Source of the DNA: CAYPYS01 sp964445715
GTDB taxonomy: Bacteria; Omnitrophota; Gorgyraeia; Gorgyraeales; Gorgyraeaceae
Direction: 5' to 3'
Assembly (NCBI GenBank): GCA_964445715.1
Contig: CAYULJ010000064.1
Location: 1 to 9,511, forward strand
Length of the DNA stretch: 9,511 nucleotides
Part shown: piece after piece, positions 1 to 6,087 of the stretch
Layout of the letters: each line of letters opens with the position of its first letter
Position numbering within the stretch: the first letter of the stretch is position 1
Made by a program: the position numbers and the translations under genes
The notes under the pieces: generated by a model
Told to the model about the DNA's origin: nothing
Seen by the model: only the letters and a program-made list of their open reading frames with translations
The model's database searches: none

Positions 1-331
1 CATTGGAATATTTTGTTCTTACCCCTTTATATAATTTGCAAGGCCTTAAGCAAGCGTAAAGATCCAAGGCCATCCTCAATCGGACATTGACCGAACGAAA
101 ACCCTTGCCAACAGGTGTAATGATAGGGCCTTTTATAGCGACCTTGTTGTTTCTTACAGAGTCCAAGACCTGGTCAGGAAGAGGTGTGCCAAATTTAGCA
201 ATGGCCTCTTCGCCTGCTATCTGCTCTTCCCACTCGATTTTTACGCCAGTGGCGTCTATGCATCTCTTTGCTGCAAGGCTCACTTCCTTGCCTATGCCAT
301 CTCCAGGAATCAACGTGACCTTATGTGACAA
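1..331 (-). CDS. icd: Isocitrate dehydrogenase-like enzyme (NAD(P)-dependent), N-terminal part, cut by window edge
   Basis: The visible part is 110 residues of the isocitrate/isopropylmalate dehydrogenase family, which oxidatively decarboxylates a 2-hydroxy acid. It opens SHKVTLIPGDGIGKEV, the family's N-terminal Rossmann-like signature. Further in, KGPIITPVGKGFRSVNV and ALDLYACLRP resemble E. coli Icd closely. The isocitrate-binding residues fall at T72, S80, N82, R86 and R96, the same spacing as E. coli T105, S113, N115, R119 and R129. LeuB lacks this S-x-N-x3-R pattern, so isocitrate is the likelier substrate and homoisocitrate is less likely. I chose TTG at 331 because GGAGGG lies 7 bases upstream and the protein then begins at the usual place. 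An in-frame ATG at 346 has no such site. The gene overlaps the leuD-like stop by 11 bases, which suggests translational coupling. The C-terminal part and the cofactor-specificity residues are outside the window. Confidence 0.85.
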   Translation of the reverse strand, partial: MSHKVTLIPGDGIGKEVSLAAKRCIDATGVKIEWEEQIAGEEAIAKFGTPLPDQVLDSVRNNKVAIKGPIITPVGKGFRSVNVRLRMALDLYACLRPCKLYKGVRTKYSN

Positions 332-818
332 TGTTAAGCCCTCCATGTTTCTTGTAAAGATTTACTATGCCGCCTTCTTCTATCAATCCACTTTGAAATT
401 TATTAAAAGGCTTGATGTTGAATAATACTCCTTTTTTGCCAGAAACAACGCCTTTTTTCAAATCTACTTCCAATTCCTCGCCTTCTTTTATCAAACTAGT
501 GTTACACTCGATGAGAGGCAGTCCTAAATTAAAGGCATTCCTGTAAAATATCCTAGCAAAGCTCTTTGCTAATACTGCATGACAGCCAGCATATTTGATC
601 GCAAGCGGCGCTTGTTCGCGAGATGAACCGCACCCAAAGTTTTTGCCAGCGACGACAAAAAACGACCTGCCACGGATCTCTCTGTAAAAATTAGGGTTCG
701 CGTCTTCAAACACATGCCTTGCCAATTCATTGGGATCTGTGATGGAAAATTTGTACCTACCGGAAATGATAAGGTCCGTATTTATGTCATTGCCAAACTT
801 ATATGCTATACCTTTCAT
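321..818 (-). CDS. leuD: Aconitase-superfamily small (swivel) subunit, LeuD / homoaconitase type
   Basis: This 165-residue protein is the swivel-domain subunit of a two-subunit hydro-lyase of the isopropylmalate isomerase / homoaconitase / aconitase superfamily. It works with the [4Fe-4S] large subunit encoded two genes upstream. Visible motifs are GNDINTDLIISGRY at 9-22, AGKNFGCGSSRE at 57-68 with the active-site serine region S65-S66, and AKSFARIFYRNAFNLGLPLIEC at 84-105, which matches the family closely. The length is normal for the short LeuD type. Two positions are atypical. The loop after GRY reads YKFS, unlike the YLRT or YLVY loops of characterised archaeal homoaconitase and isopropylmalate isomerase. 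The residue after GSSRE is Q, where many LeuD proteins have H. The start ATG lies 14 bases after hairpin element R1, behind a weak AGGTGA site. Because the next gene is isocitrate dehydrogenase-like, the substrate could be citrate instead of isopropylmalate. Confidence 0.85.
   Translation of the reverse strand: MKGIAYKFGNDINTDLIISGRYKFSITDPNELARHVFEDANPNFYREIRGRSFFVVAGKNFGCGSSREQAPLAIKYAGCHAVLAKSFARIFYRNAFNLGLPLIECNTSLIKEGEELEVDLKKGVVSGKKGVLFNIKPFNKFQSGLIEEGGIVNLYKKHGGLNIVT
339..344 (-). promoter_or_regulatory. Shine-Dalgarno site deciding a TTG start
   Basis: GGAGGG on the minus strand ends 7 bases before TTG at 331. It lies inside the 3' end of the leuD-like gene. It overlaps the alternative ATG at 346 and so cannot serve that codon. 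It supports a TTG start for the dehydrogenase. Confidence 0.65.
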
Positions 819-832
819 TCTTCACCTATCGC

Positions 833-873
833 CTTAAGTTTACACTTCAACAATGTTAAAGTGTAAACTTAGA
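833..873. repeat. Hairpin element R1 (dispersed 41-bp palindrome)
   Basis: On the plus strand the left arm is CTTAAGTTTACACTTCAAC (833-851), the loop AAT (852-854), and the right arm 855-873. The arms pair except at one inner position, which is a G-U wobble in the minus-strand transcript, and at the two outermost bases. The loop orientation is opposite to R2 and R3. The TAA stop of pilT (869-871) is formed by the right edge. The element ends 14 bases before the leuD-like start. No U-run follows it on the minus strand, so it does not look like an intrinsic terminator. Confidence 0.9.
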
Positions 874-1918
874 GATGCTTGGCATCCTCAGGATGCTTTA
901 CATACGTCTTATAAATATCAGCGCTTATCATGCCTTTTTGAAAAAGCGTCTTTAATGACTTATCCATTGTATGCATACCGTACTGAAACCCTGTCTGAAT
1001 ATGTGTCAAAAGTTGCTCTGTCTCCTGCTCGCGGATAAGATTTCTCACAGCTGAGGTAGCGATCATTACTTCTGTCGCCAGCACCCTGCCGGGCCTATCC
1101 ACTCTGGGTAAAAGCTGCTGGCTGATAACGCCTTGTAACGCCCCTGCCAACTGAATCTTGATCTGCTGCTGCTGATATGGCGGAAATACATCTATGATCC
1201 TGTCTATTGTCTGGGTCGCATCAGGGGTATGCAAGGTTGCCAACACCAAATGCCCTGTCTCAGCCGCTGTCAATGTAGTAGAAACCGTTTCCAGGTTTCT
1301 CATTTCACCAACTACTATCACATTCGGGTCTTGCCTTAATGCATGAGTCAAGGCATTAGAGAAAGACTTGGTGTCAGAATAAACTTCTCTCTGTTTTACA
1401 ACGCTCCGTTTATTTGCATGTACATACTCTATAGGGTCCTCTACTGCGATAATTATTGACTGCCGTTCATTGTTGATAAAATCTATCATAGATGCCATAG
1501 TTGTAGTCTTCCCAACACCTGTCGGTCCTGTTAAAAGGACAAGGCCGCTCGGTTTTCTGCACAGATCTATGACAACTGGAGGCAACCCAAGCTCGTCAAA
1601 AGTCCTTGCGCGCAAAGAGACCATCCTGAACGCTGCCTCGACATTGCCCCTCTGCATATGCACATTTACGCGAAATCTATTTAAGCCAGGTATCTCAAAG
1701 GAAAGATCCAGCTCCAGGTCTCTTTCAAAAATTGCCTTTTGCTTATCATTCAATATGCTATATATCAAACGCTTTGCGTCTTCTCTTGTAATTTTTGCTA
1801 AGTCTGAGAGTGGAACAAGACTACCGTCCACTCTAACGATAGGCACTGAATTAACAGTTATATGGAGGTCGGACGCCTTCTTTTCGCTGGCTACTCTCAA
1901 AAGACTTCTGATTTCCAT
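869..1918 (-). CDS. pilT: Twitching motility ATPase PilT (type IV pilus retraction motor)
   Basis: This 349-residue cytoplasmic secretion ATPase is of normal PilT length. In the family, a hexamer powers depolymerisation and retraction of type IV pili. The N-terminal PAS-like domain (about 1-100) carries the typical SDLHI opening. It is followed by Walker A GPTGVGKTT (131-139), the Asp box with E160-D161 in AVEDPIEYVH, the Walker B region IVVGEMRNLET (201-211) with glutamate E205, the His box from H223 to H230, and SAVRNLIRE (289-297), close to the AIRNLIRE motif found in retraction ATPases. One oddity is GEMRN where most PilT proteins have GEMRD. The start has AGAGGG about 8 bases upstream, inside the 14-base gap after leuC. 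No pilB, pilC or pilin gene is in the window, and the gene separates the two subunits of one dehydratase. PilU or another PilT paralogue is possible. Confidence 0.93.
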   Translation of the reverse strand: MEIRSLLRVASEKKASDLHITVNSVPIVRVDGSLVPLSDLAKITREDAKRLIYSILNDKQKAIFERDLELDLSFEIPGLNRFRVNVHMQRGNVEAAFRMVSLRARTFDELGLPPVVIDLCRKPSGLVLLTGPTGVGKTTTMASMIDFINNERQSIIIAVEDPIEYVHANKRSVVKQREVYSDTKSFSNALTHALRQDPNVIVVGEMRNLETVSTTLTAAETGHLVLATLHTPDATQTIDRIIDVFPPYQQQQIKIQLAGALQGVISQQLLPRVDRPGRVLATEVMIATSAVRNLIREQETEQLLTHIQTGFQYGMHTMDKSLKTLFQKGMISADIYKTYVKHPEDAKHL

Positions 1919-1932
1919 TATTAGGTCCCTCT

Positions 1933-3177
1933 TTATAAATATTTCCTCGGGTCTGCAATCTTGCCTTCTATGGCAGAAGCAGCCACTGTAGCAGGAGATC
2001 CGAGATATATAAATGCATCTGGATTGCCCATCCTGCCTTTAAAATTCCTGTTTGCGCTCGAGATCGCATTCTCGCCCTTCGACGGCACGCCATTATGAGT
2101 ACCAACGCAGGGACCACAGCCAGGGGCAACCACGCAAGCCCCAGCTTTAATAAACTCTGTAATAATACCGACCTTTATTGCTTTTTCTAATATCGATTTC
2201 GAAGCCGGAGCAATTATCATCTTGACGTATTTGTGCACTTGTCTTTTTTTCAAAACAGAGGCTGCTATTTTTAAATCTTCTAGTCGGCCATTTGTACACG
2301 TACCAACAAACGCCTCATCTATCTTTACGCTCTTTAATTTACTAATAGGCGAGACATTGTCAACAGTGTGAGGCCTTGCAACCTGCGGCGTAATTTTGCT
2401 TACATCATATTCGATTGTCTCTGAATAATTAGCATCTCTGTCGCTTTTTATTCTGCGGGGGGCGGAATGCAAGTATTTAAATGTTTTTTCGTCAGGTTCT
2501 ATTATGCCAGCTTTGGCGCCCATTTCAATAGCCATATTGGTAATTGTAAATCTCGCATCCATGCTCAGGCGCTTTATATAATCACCAGTAAATTCAACTG
2601 CTTTATAAGTACAATAATCTGCTCCCAGGTCTCCTATGATGTAAAGTATAACATCTTTTGAAAAAACGCCCCTATTGGGCCTTCCTTTCAATATAATCTT
2701 TACAGTTTCAGGAACCTTAAACCAATTTTTACCAGAAGCCAAAGCCACTGCCAGATCAGTCGAGCCCATGCCAGTTGAAAAGGCGCCTAAAGAACCATAC
2801 GTGCACGTATGAGAGTCCGCTCCTATGACCAGATCCCCTGGCTTGATGAGTCCGGATTCTGGAATGACTTGATGACATACGCCTTCACCAATATCAAACA
2901 TCTTTACACCTCTATCCTGCGCAAAGTCCCGCATCTTCTTATGGATCTGCGAGACCCCGATATTGGGGCTGGGGGCACTGTGGTCAATAACCATGCAAAA
3001 TTTATTTTTATTAAATACCTTTTTTGCGCCTATTTTTTTAAATGAGTCTATAATGAGAGAGCTGGTCCCGTCCTGGCCAAAGCAAAAGTCTATATCGCAG
3101 ACTGCCACATCCCCGGCCTTTACGTCTTTCCCGCAATGCGCACTAAATATTTTCTCAGCTATTGTTTTTCCTGACAT
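1933..3177 (-). CDS. leuC: Aconitase-superfamily large [4Fe-4S] subunit, LeuC / homoaconitase type
   Basis: This 414-residue protein carries the iron-sulfur catalytic domains of a two-subunit hydro-lyase that isomerises a 2- or 3-hydroxy tricarboxylate-like acid through a dehydrated intermediate. Cluster ligands are visible as C294 in VGTCTNGR and C354 plus C357 in PGCGPCVG. Other family motifs are VIDHSAPSPN (63-72), VIGADSHTCTYGSLGAFSTGMGSTD (117-141) and a C-terminal GNPDAFIYLGSPATVAASAIEGKI. The length fits the short (about 420-residue) archaeal/thermophile-like branch, which includes isopropylmalate isomerase and homoaconitase, and not the roughly 466-residue E. coli LeuC. Only a weak ribosome binding site (GAG) precedes the ATG, and hairpin R2 lies 23 bases upstream of it. 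The small subunit follows only after an intervening pilT. The leuC symbol records family membership, because the isocitrate dehydrogenase-like neighbour makes aconitase activity plausible. Confidence 0.88.
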   Translation of the reverse strand: MSGKTIAEKIFSAHCGKDVKAGDVAVCDIDFCFGQDGTSSLIIDSFKKIGAKKVFNKNKFCMVIDHSAPSPNIGVSQIHKKMRDFAQDRGVKMFDIGEGVCHQVIPESGLIKPGDLVIGADSHTCTYGSLGAFSTGMGSTDLAVALASGKNWFKVPETVKIILKGRPNRGVFSKDVILYIIGDLGADYCTYKAVEFTGDYIKRLSMDARFTITNMAIEMGAKAGIIEPDEKTFKYLHSAPRRIKSDRDANYSETIEYDVSKITPQVARPHTVDNVSPISKLKSVKIDEAFVGTCTNGRLEDLKIAASVLKKRQVHKYVKMIIAPASKSILEKAIKVGIITEFIKAGACVVAPGCGPCVGTHNGVPSKGENAISSANRNFKGRMGNPDAFIYLGSPATVAASAIEGKIADPRKYL

Positions 3178-3200
3178 AGTTACTCGAAAGAAAGATAAAT

Positions 3201-3241
3201 CTTAAGTTTACACTTTAACATTGTTAAAGTGTAAACTTAAG
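3201..3241. repeat. Hairpin element R2 (perfect 19-bp arms)
   Basis: The left arm CTTAAGTTTACACTTTAAC (3201-3219) and the right arm (3223-3241) are perfect inverted repeats around an ATT loop (3220-3222). This is the most symmetrical of the three copies, and CTTAAG is present at both edges. The aspC stop codon TAA (3237-3239) lies in the right arm, and leuC begins 23 bases beyond the other edge. The minus-strand sequence after the stem is U-rich but interrupted (AUUUAUCUUUCUUUC) and the stem is AT-rich. Terminator function is therefore possible but weakly supported. Confidence 0.93.
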
Positions 3242-4403
3242 CGTCTTTGAACCAGCTGGCTATCCTGTCTGCGCCTTCTTTGATGCTTTCCATGCTTGTT
3301 GCAAAGCTGAGCCTAATGTGCCTATCTGAACCAAATGCCTTGCCCGGGACCACAGCAACCTTGGCCTCATCCAAAAGCCTTTCGGATAATTCCATGCTAG
3401 CCAAACCTGCCCTATCTATCCTGCAAAAGACATAGAAGGCTCCTTCTGGTTTTATGCAAGACAGTCCTTCTATGTTATTCACTCTCTCGGCAATATAGTC
3501 TCTGCGTCTTTCGAATTCCTTCACCATCTCATCTATGCCGCGACCTTTGCCCTTGATGGCTTCCAAGGCTGCTGCCTGACTTATAGAGGTAGGATTTGAT
3601 GTGGAGTGACTCTGGAGATTTTTTATTGCTGATGCTATTTTATCATCAGGAGATGCGATATAACCAATGCGCCAGCCTGTCATCGCAAATGCCTTGGAAA
3701 CACCGTTGACCACAATGGTATTCTTGAAGAATTCCCTATCTAACCCGGCTATTGAAACATGAGACTTGCCGTCGAATATGATCTTTTCATAGATCTCATC
3801 GCTAATGACAAGGATATTATTCTTTGCGGCGAGACTTCCGATCTCTCTTAACTCTTCGGCATTATATACACATCCTGTCGGGTTTGACGGGCTGTTTATT
3901 ATTAACACCTTGGTCTTTTTCGTAATAGCTTTTTTGAATTTGACAGGCGACATTTTAAAGCTGTCTTTTTCATCTGTCTCTATAAATACGGGCTTGGCCT
4001 CAGCCATTTTTACCATTTCAGGATAGCTCAACCAAAAAGGTGACGATATTATTACCTCGTCCCCCTTGTCGCAGACCACCTGAATGATATTATAGATAGA
4101 ATGTTTTGCGCCGCACGAAATGACTATTTGTGAAGGCGTGTATTCTAATTTATTGTCGCTTTTGAATTTTTCGCAGATTGCCTTTTTTAATTCATCAGTG
4201 CCAGAGGCAGGAGTGTATTTTGTGAAGCCTTGCTGGATCGCCTTTATTCCGCTGTCTTTTATATAGGAAGGGGTATCAAAATCCGGTTCTCCAGAGCCAA
4301 AGCCTATCACGTCTATTCCTTGCGCCTTCATCTTCTTGGCCTTGGCCGTGATAGCCAGCGTCAACGAGGGTGATATGTTCTTTACACGAGAGGAAAGCTC
4401 CAT
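3237..4403 (-). CDS. aspC: PLP-dependent class I aminotransferase (aspartate aminotransferase type Ib)
   Basis: This 388-residue fold-type I aminotransferase probably exchanges amino groups between glutamate/2-oxoglutarate and oxaloacetate/aspartate. It opens SSRVKNISPSLTLAITAKAKK, typical of the Ib subgroup. Visible PLP-site elements are SCGAKHSIYN (96-105), SPSNPTG (171-177) with N174, D202 and Y205 in SDEIYEKI, Schiff-base lysine K237 in VNGVSKAFAMTGWRIGY, and substrate carboxylate arginine R364 in HIRLSFA. Length is normal. The ATG overlaps the last base of a second TAA created by a duplication at the rplQ end, so the gene is almost joined to the ribosomal operon. Its stop codon lies inside hairpin R2. 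Aromatic or other amino-acid substrates cannot be excluded from the sequence. The aspC symbol is by family resemblance. Confidence 0.88.
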   Translation of the reverse strand: MELSSRVKNISPSLTLAITAKAKKMKAQGIDVIGFGSGEPDFDTPSYIKDSGIKAIQQGFTKYTPASGTDELKKAICEKFKSDNKLEYTPSQIVISCGAKHSIYNIIQVVCDKGDEVIISSPFWLSYPEMVKMAEAKPVFIETDEKDSFKMSPVKFKKAITKKTKVLIINSPSNPTGCVYNAEELREIGSLAAKNNILVISDEIYEKIIFDGKSHVSIAGLDREFFKNTIVVNGVSKAFAMTGWRIGYIASPDDKIASAIKNLQSHSTSNPTSISQAAALEAIKGKGRGIDEMVKEFERRRDYIAERVNNIEGLSCIKPEGAFYVFCRIDRAGLASMELSERLLDEAKVAVVPGKAFGSDRHIRLSFATSMESIKEGADRIASWFKDA

Positions 4404-4432
4404 TATTTATCTTTCCGTTATTTATCTTTCCG
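4403..4432 (-). repeat. 15-bp tandem duplication of the rplQ 3' end
   Basis: On the minus strand the unit CGGAAAGATAAATAA occurs twice back to back (4432-4418 and 4417-4403). Each unit encodes Arg-Lys-Asp-Lys-stop in the rplQ frame. Translation stops at the first TAA (4420-4418). The second TAA (4405-4403) overlaps the aspC ATG as TAATG. The arrangement suggests that rplQ once ended in direct overlap with aspC and that the duplication moved the stop 15 bases upstream. Confidence 0.9.
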
Positions 4433-5071
4433 TCCGAATAATCTCTTGAAGAATCCTGGTTTCTTTTCGGGTTCTTTGGGTTTCTCTGGTTCTTTTGGAG
4501 GCTCCGCCACAACCTTCTTTTCCTTCTTAGGCGCCTCTTTCTTTTCTTTAACGACCTTTTTCTCTACCTTTCTAGTGTGGGGCTTGGGTTTAGGCGCTTC
4601 TTTCTTATCTTCGACTTTTTCTATTTTTTCTGTCTTTTCTGTCTTGGACTTTACCTCTTGAGGCTCGGCCTTTGTTTTTTTCTTCTTTTCTTTCTTCGGG
4701 ACGACTTCTACTTTAGGCTTTTCAACAAATTCCAAAATAGCCATCTGAGCGTTATCACCTCGCCTATTGCTGGTCAACATTACCCTTGTATAGCCACCGT
4801 TCCTATCCTTAAATAACGGCGCTATATCCTTGAATAATATAGAGACCAGGTCTCTGCTGCATAAGATGCCATAAGCCTTTCTCCTGCTAAAAACAGAATC
4901 TTCTTTTCCGAGCGTAACAAGTTTATCAGCAAGCATAGAGGCCTGTTTTGCCTTTACCTTTGTAGTGGTAATACTTTTATTGGTGATAAGGCCAGAAACA
5001 AGATGACGCAAGGTCGCCTTGTAATGACTCCTCTGCCTTCCAAGTCGTATGTTGTGTTTACGATGTCGCAT
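4418..5071 (-). CDS. rplQ: Large ribosomal subunit protein bL17 with a long charged C-terminal extension
   Basis: Residues 1 to about 116 are a standard bL17, a 50S protein near the peptide exit tunnel. It opens MRHRKHNIRLGRQRSHYKATLRHL and ends its domain with TRVMLTSNRRGDNAQMAILEFVE. The remaining roughly 100 residues are a low-complexity lysine-, glutamate- and proline-rich tail with repeated KKEK, EKTEK and EAPK-like units. It finishes in a basic, phenylalanine-containing end, KKPGFFKRLFGRKDK. Typical bacterial L17 is about 115-130 residues, although extended forms are known. The tail is in frame with no break, so it is read as genuine. The ATG lies 3 bases after the rpoA stop, with AAAGGA spanning that stop as ribosome binding site. 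The position after rpoA is the standard end of the alpha operon. Confidence 0.95.
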   Translation of the reverse strand: MRHRKHNIRLGRQRSHYKATLRHLVSGLITNKSITTTKVKAKQASMLADKLVTLGKEDSVFSRRKAYGILCSRDLVSILFKDIAPLFKDRNGGYTRVMLTSNRRGDNAQMAILEFVEKPKVEVVPKKEKKKKTKAEPQEVKSKTEKTEKIEKVEDKKEAPKPKPHTRKVEKKVVKEKKEAPKKEKKVVAEPPKEPEKPKEPEKKPGFFKRLFGRKDK

Positions 5072-5074
5072 TTT

Positions 5075-6064
5075 TTATCCTTTTTTCTTTTTTAACCCTT
5101 TTGGGACTTCCATGCCAAAAGAAAGCCCCATATTCTTTAAGATCTCTTTTATTTCCGTGAGTGATTTTTTGCCAAAATTTCTATATTGCAACATATCTTG
5201 CTCTGTCTTCTTTACAAGCTCTCCGATGCTCTTTATGCGAGCCTCTCTCAAACAATTATTGCTTCTGACAGAAAGCTCGAGCTCTGACACAGGTAGCGTC
5301 AATTTGTCCAACAACTCCTTGTTTTCCGTTGTCTCTTCTGCCTCTTCTTCTTCCACCTCGACCTGGCCAAGTTTTGAGAACACCTCTAAATGACGCTGCA
5401 GTATATGAGAGGCATATAAAAGCGCCTCTTTGGGATCTACGCCTCCGTTTGTCCAGATCTCTACTACCAGCCTATCATAATCTGTGATCTGGCCGACCCT
5501 TGTGTCTTCTACATAAAAATTAACGCGTTGTACGGGAGCAAATAAAGAATCCACAGGGATCACGCCGATTGCCTGGCCTTCTTTTTTATTTCTTTCTGCA
5601 GGCACATAGCCACGGCCCTTACCTATTTCCAATTCCATATTGAGATTTGTGTTTTTCGTAAGCGTAGCTATGCGTAGATCGGGATTTATTATCTCTACGG
5701 TGTCATCAGTCGCTATATTCTTCGCTGTAATTTCACCCTTTTTCGATGCCTTCAGGCGCAATATCTTAGGTGACCTTGAATGAGATTTAAGGACCAACTG
5801 TTTGATGTTCAATACTATCTGAGGCACGTCTTCCTGCACGCCTGATATAGTGGAAAATTCATGCAGCACGCCGTCTATCTTTATAGAAGTCACAGCGCTA
5901 CCTTCGATAGAAGAAATAAGGATGCGTCTTAAAGAATTTCCTATAGTAGCGCCGAATCCGCGCTCAAAAGGCTCTGCGCTAAATTTCCCATAAAACTGCG
6001 TATATGACTTATCGTCACTCTCTAACTTCCTAGGCATCTCAAATGTCTTCCAACTGATACCCAT
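5075..6064 (-). CDS. rpoA: DNA-directed RNA polymerase subunit alpha
   Basis: This 329-residue alpha subunit, whose dimer nucleates core polymerase assembly, has both domains. The N-terminal domain (about 1-230) includes FERGFGATIGNSLRRILISS at 33-52, the dimerisation and beta-contact region. An acidic linker rich in glutamate (235-250) leads to the C-terminal domain (about 255-315). There LSVRSNNCLREARI carries R267, N270 and C271, aligning with E. coli R265, N268 and C269, which contact UP-element DNA and activators. The end is lysine-rich (GLKKKKG). I chose ATG at 6064 because AGGAGG lies 4 bases upstream and MGISWKTFEMP fits the family. An in-frame GTG at 6088 would place that ribosome binding site inside the gene and abut the hairpin. 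Hairpin R3 occupies much of the 89-base gap from rpsD. Confidence 0.97.
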   Translation of the reverse strand: MGISWKTFEMPRKLESDDKSYTQFYGKFSAEPFERGFGATIGNSLRRILISSIEGSAVTSIKIDGVLHEFSTISGVQEDVPQIVLNIKQLVLKSHSRSPKILRLKASKKGEITAKNIATDDTVEIINPDLRIATLTKNTNLNMELEIGKGRGYVPAERNKKEGQAIGVIPVDSLFAPVQRVNFYVEDTRVGQITDYDRLVVEIWTNGGVDPKEALLYASHILQRHLEVFSKLGQVEVEEEEAEETTENKELLDKLTLPVSELELSVRSNNCLREARIKSIGELVKKTEQDMLQYRNFGKKSLTEIKEILKNMGLSFGMEVPKGLKKKKG

Positions 6065-6068
6065 TATC

Positions 6069-6074
6069 CCTCCT
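6069..6074 (-). promoter_or_regulatory. Shine-Dalgarno site of rpoA
   Basis: AGGAGG on the minus strand ends 4 bases before ATG at 6064 and lies 14 bases beyond hairpin R3. It decides between ATG at 6064 and the upstream in-frame GTG at 6088. Confidence 0.8.
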
Positions 6075-6087
6075 CGTATAATAACCA

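Noticed and set aside
1..331. Annotation as leuB (3-isopropylmalate dehydrogenase)
   Set aside because: The substrate-binding residues match isocitrate dehydrogenase at exact spacing and the LeuB pattern is absent, despite the leuCD-like neighbours.
1470..1991. Plus-strand open frame of 173 codons opposite pilT
   Set aside because: It is antisense to a well-supported gene, has no recognisable motif or convincing ribosome binding site, and is a codon-bias shadow. The other plus-strand frames are rejected on the same grounds.
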